NCBI GenBank assembly: GCA_963737745.1
Contig: CAVTTR010000001.1
Coordinates: 124,001 to 188,000, forward strand
DNA: 64,000 bases
Source: Bog-473 sp963737745
Lineage (GTDB): Bacteria; Actinomycetota; Acidimicrobiia; Acidimicrobiales; RAAP-2
Reading direction: 5' to 3'
In this document: positions 10,338 through 17,800 of the stretch, in pieces
How the letters are laid out: each line of letters starts with the position of its first letter
Position numbering within the stretch: the first letter of the stretch is position 1
Position numbers and translations under genes: made by a program
The notes under the pieces: model-generated
Told to the model about the DNA's origin: nothing
Seen by the model: the letters and a program-made list of their open reading frames with translations, nothing else
Database searches by the model: none

Positions 10338-11246
10338 TTAGGTGGGGTGAATCCCTTCGGGCATGGCCAACGGATCGCTCACCACGAGCCCAAGGATGTC
10401 GATGACCGTCCGCACCGGGGCCGACGGGAGGCCACGCCGCCGTTGCGCCACACCGACCCGACGTCTCGGGAGGCCGTCCAGAGGGATCACGGCAAAGCGC
10501 TCACGCAGGTGGCCCGGGACGGCGGTGGCCGGGAGGATGGCCGGCCCGTAGCCGTCGAAGGCCAAGGAGGCGATCATGCGAACACCATCGAGCTCCATGG
10601 ATGGCCGCAGGACGACCCGGGCCGGCCCGATGGCGCTGTCGATCTCGGACCGCAAAGCGGTTCCGGGTGCGGGGAGGAGAAGTTCTATGTCGGCCAGGCG
10701 GCTGAGAGGGAGGGAGCTCTCTTCGGCCAAAGGATGCTCTTTGGGCACCACCAGCACCAGGTCCTCGTCGAAGAGGTGCGCCACGATGACCTCGTCTCCG
10801 CTCAAGGGGAGCGTGACGACGGCCAGGTCGAGTTGCCCCGTGGCCAGTTGGAGCTCGAGCTGGGCGCTCGATCCCTCGCCGATATTGAGGTGGATGTGGG
10901 GATGGCGTTCCCGCAGCGCATCGAAGAGCTGGGGGACCAACCATCGACCGGTGGTCCCGATCATGCCTAGCCGGACGGTGCCCACCACCTCCTGGCGCAG
11001 GGCGGTGACGTCGGCCACCATGTCGGCGAGCTCGTTCATGACCCGCCGCGCCCGGCCCACGACGACCTCTCCCTCTTCGGTGAGGCGGCCGGAGGCGCGG
11101 TCGACCAGTTGCACATCGAGCTCGCGCTCGAGCCGGGCCACATGGGCCGAAACGTTGGACTGCACGGTGCCGATCGTGGTGGCGGCGGCCGAGAAGCTGC
11201 CGGTATCTGCGATGCCCACGAGCGCTTGCAAGTGTTTCAATTCCAT
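10338..11246 (-). CDS. LysR-type transcriptional regulator
   Basis: LysR-family regulator of 302 residues. The N-terminal winged helix-turn-helix (MELKHLQALVGIADTGSFSA... QSNVSAHVARLE) is followed by a periplasmic-binding-like effector domain from about residue 90. The ATG at 11246 is chosen; an in-frame TTG four codons upstream is the alternative. It is the first of a run of minus-strand genes and lies 80 bases upstream of gadB, so it may control the gad-tld cluster and itself. No operator could be defined by eye. Confidence 0.85.
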   Translation of the reverse strand: MELKHLQALVGIADTGSFSAAATTIGTVQSNVSAHVARLERELDVQLVDRASGRLTEEGEVVVGRARRVMNELADMVADVTALRQEVVGTVRLGMIGTTGRWLVPQLFDALRERHPHIHLNIGEGSSAQLELQLATGQLDLAVVTLPLSGDEVIVAHLFDEDLVLVVPKEHPLAEESSLPLSRLADIELLLPAPGTALRSEIDSAIGPARVVLRPSMELDGVRMIASLAFDGYGPAILPATAVPGHLRERFAVIPLDGLPRRRVGVAQRRRGLPSAPVRTVIDILGLVVSDPLAMPEGIHPT

Positions 11247-11337
11247 GACAACCCCCAATCCCGGGAATAGGGCTCAGTGCTCGCGGCAGTAATAACATTG
11301 ATCAGAATATCAGATGAGAGCTATCTTCGGGAGCTGG

Positions 11338-11366
11338 TTGACAGATTGCACCGAGGGGAGCAAAAT
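11338..11366 (+). promoter_or_regulatory. putative sigma-70-type promoter of small RNA
   Basis: TTGACA at 11338-11343 and CAAAAT at 11361-11366, spaced by 17 bases. The -35 is perfect and the -10 matches 4 of 6 positions. It lies in the gap between lysR and phaZ and points at a terminator-ended stretch with no coding potential. Transcription would start near 11373. Confidence 0.5.
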
Positions 11367-11372
11367 AGAGAC

Positions 11373-11459
11373 AGACCACAGGGAACGGAACCCCCCCTCC
11401 AGAACCTGATGAGTCTCGAGAAGGGATCGCCACCCCCCCGGCGATCCCTTCTCCTTTTT
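11373..11459 (+). ncRNA. candidate 6C-type small RNA
   Basis: A stretch of about 87 bases with a promoter in front and an intrinsic terminator at its end, and no credible ORF. It has two predicted hairpins whose loops each contain a run of seven C. The first uses CAGG (from 11379) paired with CCTG, with an inner GGA/TCC around the first C-run. The second is the 14-bp terminator stem at 11418-11453 with the loop ACCCCCCC. Two hairpins with at least six C in the loop define the actinobacterial 6C RNA family, whose C-rich loops are thought to pair with G-rich ribosome binding sites. The family call rests on this architecture only. Confidence 0.55.
11418..11459 (+). terminator. rho-independent terminator
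   Basis: Perfect 14-bp inverted repeat (11418-11431 with 11440-11453), 8-base C-rich loop, followed by CTTTTTC. It ends the candidate small RNA on the plus strand. Confidence 0.85.
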
Positions 11460-11460
11460 C

Positions 11461-11481
11461 CGGGACAGTTGCACTGTCCCG
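11461..11481. repeat. short perfect hairpin
   Basis: Nine-base arms CGGGACAGT and ACTGTCCCG with a TGC loop, directly after the terminator. It could be an operator or part of the phaZ leader. No protein partner is evident. The rest of the gap up to phaZ at 11602 shows nothing else recognisable. Confidence 0.4.
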
Positions 11482-11601
11482 ACGGAAGGTCCCGCGGCAT
11501 CGAGCGCCGGACCCTCCGGGTGGCGGCCCGATGACAGGCGAGCCAGGCCGGGGTTACCGGTCAGTTGGCCTTGGAAGGACGATCGACGTTAGGTTGAATG
11601 C

Positions 11602-12819
11602 GTGCTTTACCAGGCATACCAGCGTCAGCGAGACTTCACCGCCCCGGCCCGGGCTCTGGCCGGCCTGGCCAACTGGACGTTGGACGAATTTCCGGGTGAG
11701 TTAACCGACAATCGCTTCGTCCGCCGCATGCATGCCGGCTACGAAATGATCGAGCGGGCGCGCCTGACCCACGAGCGGCCTCCCTTCGGTATCGACCACG
11801 TCACCGTGGCCGGCGAGGTGACACCGGTGCGCGAAGAAGTCGTCATGAAGACGCCGTTCTCCTCGCTGCTGCATTTCGCCAAGGACGTCAACGAGCCCCA
11901 GCCGGCGGTCCTCCTCGTGGCCGCCCTGGCCGGGCACTTCTCCACGTTGCTGCGGGCCACGGTGCGTTCGCTCCTGCCCGATCACGACGTCTACCTCACC
12001 GATTGGCACAATGTGCGTGACGTCGGGATTGAGCATGGCCGCTTCGGCCTCGATGACTACATCGCCACGGTAATCGCCGACTTGGAATACATCGGGCCGG
12101 GAGCCCACCTGATGGCGGTGTGCCAACCCTGCCCGGCCGCTCTGGTCGCTACGGCGGTCATGGCGGCGAACGACAACCCGGCCCAGCCGAGGAGCCTCAC
12201 CCTCATGGCCGGCCCGGTCGACACCCGCGTGAACCCGACCAAGGTCAACGAGTTGGCGCACTCCAAGCCCCTCAGTTGGTTCGAGCACAATGTCATCGCC
12301 ACCGTTCCGCTGCGCTACCCCGGGGCATTGCGGCGCGTCTATCCCGGTTTCCTCCAGGTAGCCGGATTCGTGAGCATGAACTTGGAACGCCACATTCGTC
12401 AGCACGTGAGCCTGTACAACCACCTGGTGCGCGGGGAGGACGCCGAGGCCGACGTCATCGCCGACTTCTACGACGAGTACTTCGCCGTCCTCGACATCGC
12501 GGCGGAGTTCTATCTCGAGACCATCGACCGTGTCTTTCAACGGGACCTGTTGCCACAGGGGAAGCTGACATTCGAGGGCCAGCCCGTGGAGCTTGCGGCC
12601 ATCCGACGTACGGCGCTGCTCACCGTCGAAGGGGAGCGGGACGACATTTGCGGTGTGGGCCAGACCCTGGCCGCCCAGGACCTGTGCACCGGGATCAAGC
12701 CGGCCAAGAAGCGCCATCACCTTCAGGCCGGCGTCGGCCACTACGGGGTGTTCAGCGGGTCCCGTTGGGAGCGCCAGATCTACCCGATCGTGCGCAACTT
12801 CATTCTGTCCAACCCCTGA
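11602..12819 (+). CDS. phaZ: intracellular polyhydroxyalkanoate depolymerase
   Basis: Intracellular PHB/PHA depolymerase of 405 residues, hydrolysing stored polyester granules. The N-terminal MLYQAYQRQRDFTAPARALA and the segment around Cys174 (MAVCQPCPA) match the class that uses a Cys nucleophile instead of the Ser lipase box. DVYLTDWHNVRDV and the C-terminal GVGHYGVFSGSRWE, with the likely catalytic His, are also typical. The start is GTG 11602 with weak AGGTTGA upstream. It is transcribed away from phaC but belongs to the same storage locus as the phaC operon. Confidence 0.85.
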   Translation: MLYQAYQRQRDFTAPARALAGLANWTLDEFPGELTDNRFVRRMHAGYEMIERARLTHERPPFGIDHVTVAGEVTPVREEVVMKTPFSSLLHFAKDVNEPQPAVLLVAALAGHFSTLLRATVRSLLPDHDVYLTDWHNVRDVGIEHGRFGLDDYIATVIADLEYIGPGAHLMAVCQPCPAALVATAVMAANDNPAQPRSLTLMAGPVDTRVNPTKVNELAHSKPLSWFEHNVIATVPLRYPGALRRVYPGFLQVAGFVSMNLERHIRQHVSLYNHLVRGEDAEADVIADFYDEYFAVLDIAAEFYLETIDRVFQRDLLPQGKLTFEGQPVELAAIRRTALLTVEGERDDICGVGQTLAAQDLCTGIKPAKKRHHLQAGVGHYGVFSGSRWERQIYPIVRNFILSNP

Positions 12820-12820
12820 C

Positions 12821-13474
12821 TCAGAACTCCATCTCGAGTTCCTCGACGTCGTCGGGCTCGAGCTTCGCCTCGGCGATCCACTCGACCATTTCGGGCGTGG
12901 CCAACATGGTCTCGGCGTACTCGGACGCCACGGCGCCGGTTTTCACGTCGTAGGTGGCCAGCCGCGTGCACACCGGGGCGTACATGGCATCAGCCACGGT
13001 CCGGTTCTGGCCGAACAGGAAGGGCCCCCCGTACGCGGCCAGGCAGTCGTTCCAGAGCGTTTCGATGCGGTCGAGGTCGGCTTGCGCTCCGGCCCACACC
13101 GGGTAGGCCGGATGGTGTGACTTGATGTTCATCGGGAGGGCGGCGCGCAGGTTGGCGAAGCCCGAGTGGATCTCGCCGGAGACAGAGCGACACCAGGCCT
13201 TCGCCTTGGGGTCTTCGGGGAGGAGGGAGGTGTCCTGTGACTCGTGCAGATATTCGGCGATGGCCAGGGTGTCCCAGATCACCAGGTCGTCGTGGCGAAG
13301 GCGCGGCACCAGGAATGAGGGGGACAGGAGGAGCAGTTCCGCCCGTACGTCGGGGTCGTGGCTGTCGACCACTTCGACCGTGAAGTCCAGACCGGCAAAT
13401 TTGCACAACAGCCAGCCGCGAAGCGACCAGGCACCATAGTTGCGGCTGTTGATGGTGAGAGTGGCCTGGGACAC
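12821..13474 (-). CDS. glutathione S-transferase-like protein
   Basis: GST-fold protein of 217 residues. The N-terminal thioredoxin-like part shows a Ser-rich start (NSRNYGAWSLRGWLLCKFAG), the cis-Pro region FLVPRLRHDD and IWDTLAIAEYL. The C-terminal helical domain follows from about residue 85. GTG 13474 is taken as start because AAGGAG lies six bases upstream; the longer frame to 13528 has no such site. Actinobacteria generally lack glutathione, so the thiol used is uncertain. It converges with phaZ, whose stop is only a few bases away. Confidence 0.75.
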   Translation of the reverse strand: MSQATLTINSRNYGAWSLRGWLLCKFAGLDFTVEVVDSHDPDVRAELLLLSPSFLVPRLRHDDLVIWDTLAIAEYLHESQDTSLLPEDPKAKAWCRSVSGEIHSGFANLRAALPMNIKSHHPAYPVWAGAQADLDRIETLWNDCLAAYGGPFLFGQNRTVADAMYAPVCTRLATYDVKTGAVASEYAETMLATPEMVEWIAEAKLEPDDVEELEMEF

Positions 13475-13510
13475 GGTGGCTCCTTGGGCACCGCGGGGCC
13501 GATGCTCCGC

Positions 13511-13554
13511 GGTGCTATTGCCCGACAAATTACGACATGTCGGGCAATAGCACC
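13511..13554. promoter_or_regulatory. 17-bp perfect inverted repeat upstream of the GST gene
   Basis: Arms at 13511-13527 and 13538-13554 are perfect 17-base complements (GGTGCTATTGCCCGACA and its complement) around a 10-base AT-rich centre. It lies 37 bases upstream of the GTG of the GST gene, where a repressor operator would sit, and just beyond the phasin-operon terminator. No T-tract follows, so it is not a typical terminator. Confidence 0.6.
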
Positions 13555-13567
13555 AAAGGAGTCAAAT

Positions 13568-13597
13568 AAAAAAATCGAAGAGCGGGCGAACCCGCTC
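13568..13597 (-). terminator. rho-independent terminator of the phaC operon
   Basis: On the minus strand a GAGCGGG/CCCGCTC hairpin with a 4-base loop (13580-13597) is followed after a few bases by seven T. It begins just after the phasin stop and ends the phaC - ligase - phasin transcript. Confidence 0.85.
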
Positions 13598-13600
13598 AGA

Positions 13601-13903
13601 TCAGGCCTTCTTGGCGACGGGGGTCGTCACCTTGACGGCGGGCGGAGCGTAGATCTCCACCATCCCGGTCAGGAAGGAGTGCTGAGCTTCGACGAGCTTG
13701 TCGAAGAAGCCGAAGGCGAGGTCCAGCGTCTGGGTGGCCGATGGCACCTTGTCGGCGAATGGGATGAGCGAGGGGTCGGGCTTGATGCCGTCGAAGGCGG
13801 ACGCCGTCGACCGCATGGCGCCGAGCGTCCACGCCTGGCTGGTCTCAACGGCCTTGAGCACGCCGCCTTGGACCTTTTCCGTCATCTCGAGTGCAGTCAT
13901 CAT
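13601..13903 (-). CDS. phasin-like PHA granule protein
   Basis: Small protein of 100 residues, mostly amphipathic helix (MTEKVQGGVLKAVETSQAW and FGFFDKLVEAQHSFLTGMVE), ending in a Pro/Ala/Lys tail (KVTTPVAKKA). Phasins coat polyester granules and vary greatly in sequence; this one is called by its size, composition and place as the last gene of the phaC operon. Tandem ATGs at 13903 and 13900 follow AGGAAGG. The longer frame upstream lacks a ribosome binding site. Confidence 0.6.
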   Translation of the reverse strand: MMTALEMTEKVQGGVLKAVETSQAWTLGAMRSTASAFDGIKPDPSLIPFADKVPSATQTLDLAFGFFDKLVEAQHSFLTGMVEIYAPPAVKVTTPVAKKA

Positions 13904-13986
13904 GAGGGACCTTCCTATCGTTTGTGTGGGATTGTGGGGGTCCTGCATACTATATCAAGCGCAGGCCGGCAACGCAATCGGTCGCT

Positions 13987-15585
13987 TCAGACGAAACGGG
14001 CCCGCAGCGCCTTCTTGTCGAACTTTCCGACCGAGGTGCGGGGCACGGCGTCGATCACTTCGACCCGCGCCGGGAGCTGCCAGCGGGCAAATCCCCCCGT
14101 CAGGAGATGGGCGTGCACGTCGTCCACCGACACTTCCGTTCCGGGCTTCAGCACGACGCAGACGAGGGGGCGCTCCTGCCATTTGGGATCGGGCACGGCG
14201 ATGACGGCCGCTTCGAGCACGTCGTCCATCTGCATGACCCGGTCTTCCATGTCGACCGAGGAGATCCACTCGCCGCCGGACTTGATGAGGTCCTTGGTGC
14301 GGTCGGCGATAACGAAGTACCCCCCGGGGGAGCGGATCGCCACGTCTCCGGTCTTGAACCACCCATCCGCCGTGAAGTTCTCGGCCCCGTGCCCATGCAG
14401 GTAGCCATCGACGACCCACGGCCCACGCACGGTCAGGTCGCCCATCGAAACTCCATCGGCCGGCACCTCGGCGCCGGACTCGTCCACGACGGCGATCTCC
14501 ACTCCAGGCAAGGGCAGCCCCGCCTTGGTGCGCACGGCCGACACGATTTCCTCCTCGCTCCAGTCCCGCATGTGTTCCTGGGGCCATGCCATGGAGGCCA
14601 ACGGTGAGGTCTCGGTCATGCCCCACGCCTGCACGACGAGAATGCCGAACTCTGAGGCGTAGCGTTCGATGAGGGTGCGCGGCGGCTGGGCCCCGCCGCA
14701 GACGATGTGACGCAGCTCGGGCAGTCGCTCCTGGCGTCGGGCCAACTCGTCGGCAATGCCCAGCCACACCGTGGGCACGCCGGCCGCCACGGTGACCCTT
14801 TCGTCCACCAGCAGGTCGACGAAGGCTTCCGGCTCGAGCGCTCCGGCGAAGAAGACCTGTTTTGCCCCGACCGCGGCGGCCGCGTAGGGCATGCCCCAGG
14901 CGTTGGCGTGGAACATCGGTACCTGAGGGAGCACGGCATCTCCGGGCCCGATCGACATGGCGGCGTGCGAGGTCACCGCCATGGCGTGCAAGAAGGTGGA
15001 GCGATGGGTGTAGAGCACTCCCTTGGGACGCCCCGTCGTTCCCGACGTGTAACACAGACCCATGGGCTGCTTCTCGTCGATGTCGCGTCGGGGGTAGTGG
15101 GTCGACTCGTTCGAGAGGAGATCCTCATAGGCCATGGCCCGGGTCAGCGACGTCTCGGGCACCTTGTCGTCGAGGACGATCACGTGGGGCGGTGGCGATG
15201 CCAGGTGCGCAAAGGCCTGCTCGAGGAGCGGAAGGAGGTCGGCGTCCACCAGCATGGCCCGGTCATCAGCGTCCTCAATGAGGTACGCCAATTCCTCGGC
15301 AGAGACGCGGAGGTTGAGCGTGTGCAAGACCCGCCCGGTGCAAGGGACGGCGAAATACGCCTCGAGGTGTCGGAAGCCGTTCCACGCCAATGAGGCCACG
15401 CGGTCCCCAGCCCCGAGTCCGAGGTTGTCGAGGGCGTGCATCAGCTGCTGGGTGCGGCGGCCGAACTCGGCGTAGGTCAGCCGCGTGATCTCACCTGAGG
15501 GGGAGCGACTGACGATCTCCGCCTCGGGGGCATACCTCGGTGAGTGCTCGAAGAGGAGCCACGAATTCAGTGGCGTCTCCATCAT
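13987..15585 (-). CDS. acyl-CoA synthetase (AMP-binding, FadD type)
   Basis: Adenylate-forming ligase of 532 residues that activates a carboxylic acid, probably a medium- or long-chain fatty acid, to its CoA thioester. The P-loop YTSGTTGRPKGV is at about residue 180, QAWGMTE is the A5 motif, and FKTGDVAI and the C-terminal KSGGEWISS are A7/A8. The C-terminal Lys lies in RTSVGKFDKKALR. It starts 28 bases downstream of the phaC stop, so it probably supplies CoA substrates for PHA synthesis or recycles monomers released by PhaZ. Confidence 0.85.
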   Translation of the reverse strand: MMETPLNSWLLFEHSPRYAPEAEIVSRSPSGEITRLTYAEFGRRTQQLMHALDNLGLGAGDRVASLAWNGFRHLEAYFAVPCTGRVLHTLNLRVSAEELAYLIEDADDRAMLVDADLLPLLEQAFAHLASPPPHVIVLDDKVPETSLTRAMAYEDLLSNESTHYPRRDIDEKQPMGLCYTSGTTGRPKGVLYTHRSTFLHAMAVTSHAAMSIGPGDAVLPQVPMFHANAWGMPYAAAAVGAKQVFFAGALEPEAFVDLLVDERVTVAAGVPTVWLGIADELARRQERLPELRHIVCGGAQPPRTLIERYASEFGILVVQAWGMTETSPLASMAWPQEHMRDWSEEEIVSAVRTKAGLPLPGVEIAVVDESGAEVPADGVSMGDLTVRGPWVVDGYLHGHGAENFTADGWFKTGDVAIRSPGGYFVIADRTKDLIKSGGEWISSVDMEDRVMQMDDVLEAAVIAVPDPKWQERPLVCVVLKPGTEVSVDDVHAHLLTGGFARWQLPARVEVIDAVPRTSVGKFDKKALRARFV

Positions 15586-15613
15586 CGGACGGCCCTCCGA
15601 CGACGCCGGCGTC

Positions 15614-17278
15614 TCAAGGAGCCATCACGTAACGGCCCGGGGCGGCTTCGCCGGGTGGATGTTCCACACTGCCGAGCGAGCTGGGCGCTCGGTGGCGCTC
15701 TCCCGAACGGGCCGCCGCCCAGAGCGCCCAGGGCTCCCACCACGAACCAGTGACGGCGGACGCCGTGGTGAGCCATTTGTCGGGATCGGGGTCGGTGGCC
15801 TCGGCCGTGGCCACCGTCATCCTGGGATTGCCCGGGGGGTTGACGAGGGCCTGGATATGCCCCGAGGACGAGAGGGCGAATCGACTGTTCCCACCCAGGA
15901 TCTGGGTCGTGGCGTAACAGGCCTTCCAAGCGGTGAGATGGTCGGTGCGAGCACCCACCACGAACGAGTCGCACTCCACCTTGCTCAGATCGACCGGGTT
16001 CCCGTGCACCAAGAACTCGCCCTTGGCCAACGTGTTCTGCATGAACAGGTCGAGAAAATCGGCGTGCAACGCGGCGGGCAGCCGGGTGGAGTCGGCGTTC
16101 CAGGAAAGCACGTCGAACGTGGGCGGCTCCTCGCCCATCAAGTTGTTGTGGACCCAGTAGTTCCAGATGAGGTCGTTGGGGCGCAACAACGAGAAGAGGG
16201 CCGAGGCGGACGATCCCGAGAGCACGCCGCCACGCTTGGTGGAGCGCAGGGAATTGTCGACGATGGCGGGACTGGCGAGCATGCCGATCATTGTCGGGAC
16301 GGTGAAGTCGAGGAGCGTGACGGCAAAGGTGGCGCAGTTGACCAACGTGTCCTGGGTCGATGCCAGGTGACCGAGCAGCGCCGCCGTGGTGATGCCGCCG
16401 GCACACAGCGAGACGGTGTTGACCTGTGCGGTGCCGGCGATAGCGCAGGCGGCCTGCAGCGCTTCACGTTCTGCGTCGATGTACGTGTCGAGCTTCCAGT
16501 CCCGGTGTTCCTCTGTCGGGTTGCGCCAACTGATGACGAACATCTGGAAGCCCTGCTGTACGCAGTACTCGACGAAGCTTCGACCGGGGGCCAAGTCCAT
16601 GAAGTAGTACTTGTTGATCTGCGGTGGCACCAAGACGATGGGGGTGCGGTACACCGTCTCGGTGCTCGGCGTGTACTGCAAGAGCTCGCACACTTCGTTC
16701 CGAAAGACGACGGCACCGGGAGTGATGGCAAGGTCACGCCCGACCTGCAACGTGTCTCGGTTGACCGAGCGCGGGAAACCCTTGTTGGTCAAGAGGTCGC
16801 GTGAGAAGTTCTTCAAGCCTTGCGCGACGCTGCTCCCGCCCGTCTCATAGGCGCGCTCCAAGACGTCGGGGTTGAGCACCGGGACATTGGTCGGGGCCAG
16901 GGCGGCCGTCAGCAAGATGGTGGCGAGTTTCGCCCGTTCGGCCGCCCGCCATTCCAGGTTGGCGTCGTCGACCAGATCGAGGGCGGAGCGGCTGCAGGCG
17001 AGATACGCCTGGCACAGGCGTCGATAGAACGGGTTCTCCTTCCAGGCCCGGTTTTCGAAGCGCCAGTCCTTGGCCTCGGGGACGATGTCCGAACGTCCCG
17101 CCACCACCTTGGTCATTTCGACGCCGAGTCCGGCCAGCCGTCGAGGCATGGTCTTCGTGGCCGTGCGCCCACCCACCTGAACCAGGGCCTCAGCCAGCCC
17201 GAGCGGATCAATCCGCCCCAACACGTTTTTCGGTTTGAGGACCGACCCGGCCCGCTCGAATCCCAACCATTTCGGCAT
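15614..17278 (-). CDS. phaC: polyhydroxyalkanoate synthase
   Basis: PHA synthase of 554 residues, polymerising 3-hydroxyacyl-CoA into storage polyester. The lipase-like box is SLCAGG with the nucleophile Cys292. The catalytic Asp is in GARTDHLTAW and the His in SSSGHIQALVNPP. The phaC N-terminal domain motif WRFENRAWKENPFYRRL is near residue 75, and NKYYFMDL and the FVISWRNP strand are also typical. The length suits a one-subunit class I/II enzyme. It is the first gene of phaC - ligase - phasin. The XRE regulator is divergent, about 90 bases away. Confidence 0.92.
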   Translation of the reverse strand: MPKWLGFERAGSVLKPKNVLGRIDPLGLAEALVQVGGRTATKTMPRRLAGLGVEMTKVVAGRSDIVPEAKDWRFENRAWKENPFYRRLCQAYLACSRSALDLVDDANLEWRAAERAKLATILLTAALAPTNVPVLNPDVLERAYETGGSSVAQGLKNFSRDLLTNKGFPRSVNRDTLQVGRDLAITPGAVVFRNEVCELLQYTPSTETVYRTPIVLVPPQINKYYFMDLAPGRSFVEYCVQQGFQMFVISWRNPTEEHRDWKLDTYIDAEREALQAACAIAGTAQVNTVSLCAGGITTAALLGHLASTQDTLVNCATFAVTLLDFTVPTMIGMLASPAIVDNSLRSTKRGGVLSGSSASALFSLLRPNDLIWNYWVHNNLMGEEPPTFDVLSWNADSTRLPAALHADFLDLFMQNTLAKGEFLVHGNPVDLSKVECDSFVVGARTDHLTAWKACYATTQILGGNSRFALSSSGHIQALVNPPGNPRMTVATAEATDPDPDKWLTTASAVTGSWWEPWALWAAARSGERHRAPSSLGSVEHPPGEAAPGRYVMAP

Positions 17279-17367
17279 GGCAACCCCTTCGACTTCACGA
17301 GATCAAAGCTCATCGCCAGTCAAGCACACAGCCAGGCAAAACGGAACAAACTCGGCGATAGAGTCTC

Positions 17368-17733
17368 GTGGTGGACGAGAAGCCTCCCGGCGACGGGCCG
17401 TGGGACGCCTTTGGGAACTATCTGCGCAACCAACGGCATCTGGCGCAACTGAGCTTGCGACAGCTGGCGGACCTCACCAATGTATCCAACCCCTATCTCA
17501 GCCAGATCGAACGGGGACTGCATAAGCCGTCCATTGCCATCATCAAGGCCTTGGCGACGGCGCTCAATCTCTCGGTCACCGATCTGCTGGCCCACGCGGC
17601 GGACATCGATTCCGACGAGGTCCCCACGACGACCACCCCGGGAGCCATCCGCAACGACCCGCTGCTCAACGAGACCCAGAAGAGCGCTCTGCTCGCCGTC
17701 TACCGTTCCATGGTCGAGACCGTCCCTGAATAA
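17368..17733 (+). CDS. XRE-type helix-turn-helix regulator
   Basis: Small regulator of 121 residues with a lambda-repressor-like HTH in residues 18-70 (LRNQRHLAQLSLRQLADLTNVSNPYLSQIERG). The C-terminal tail is short and has no ligand domain. GTG at 17368 or 17371 is the start. It is divergent from phaC across an 89-base gap and is probably the PHA-locus repressor or activator. HTH genes in this position are common in actinobacterial PHA clusters. Confidence 0.8.
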   Translation: MVDEKPPGDGPWDAFGNYLRNQRHLAQLSLRQLADLTNVSNPYLSQIERGLHKPSIAIIKALATALNLSVTDLLAHAADIDSDEVPTTTTPGAIRNDPLLNETQKSALLAVYRSMVETVPE

Positions 17734-17800
17734 GCGCGCGACCCGTCCCGGCCATGGCCACGGCCGGGGCGGCGAATCGGAGGTTTAGGCTGACGACGCC

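Noticed and set aside
12120..12953. 277-codon plus-strand ORF overlapping phaZ
   Set aside because: Different frame of phaZ with no family pattern.
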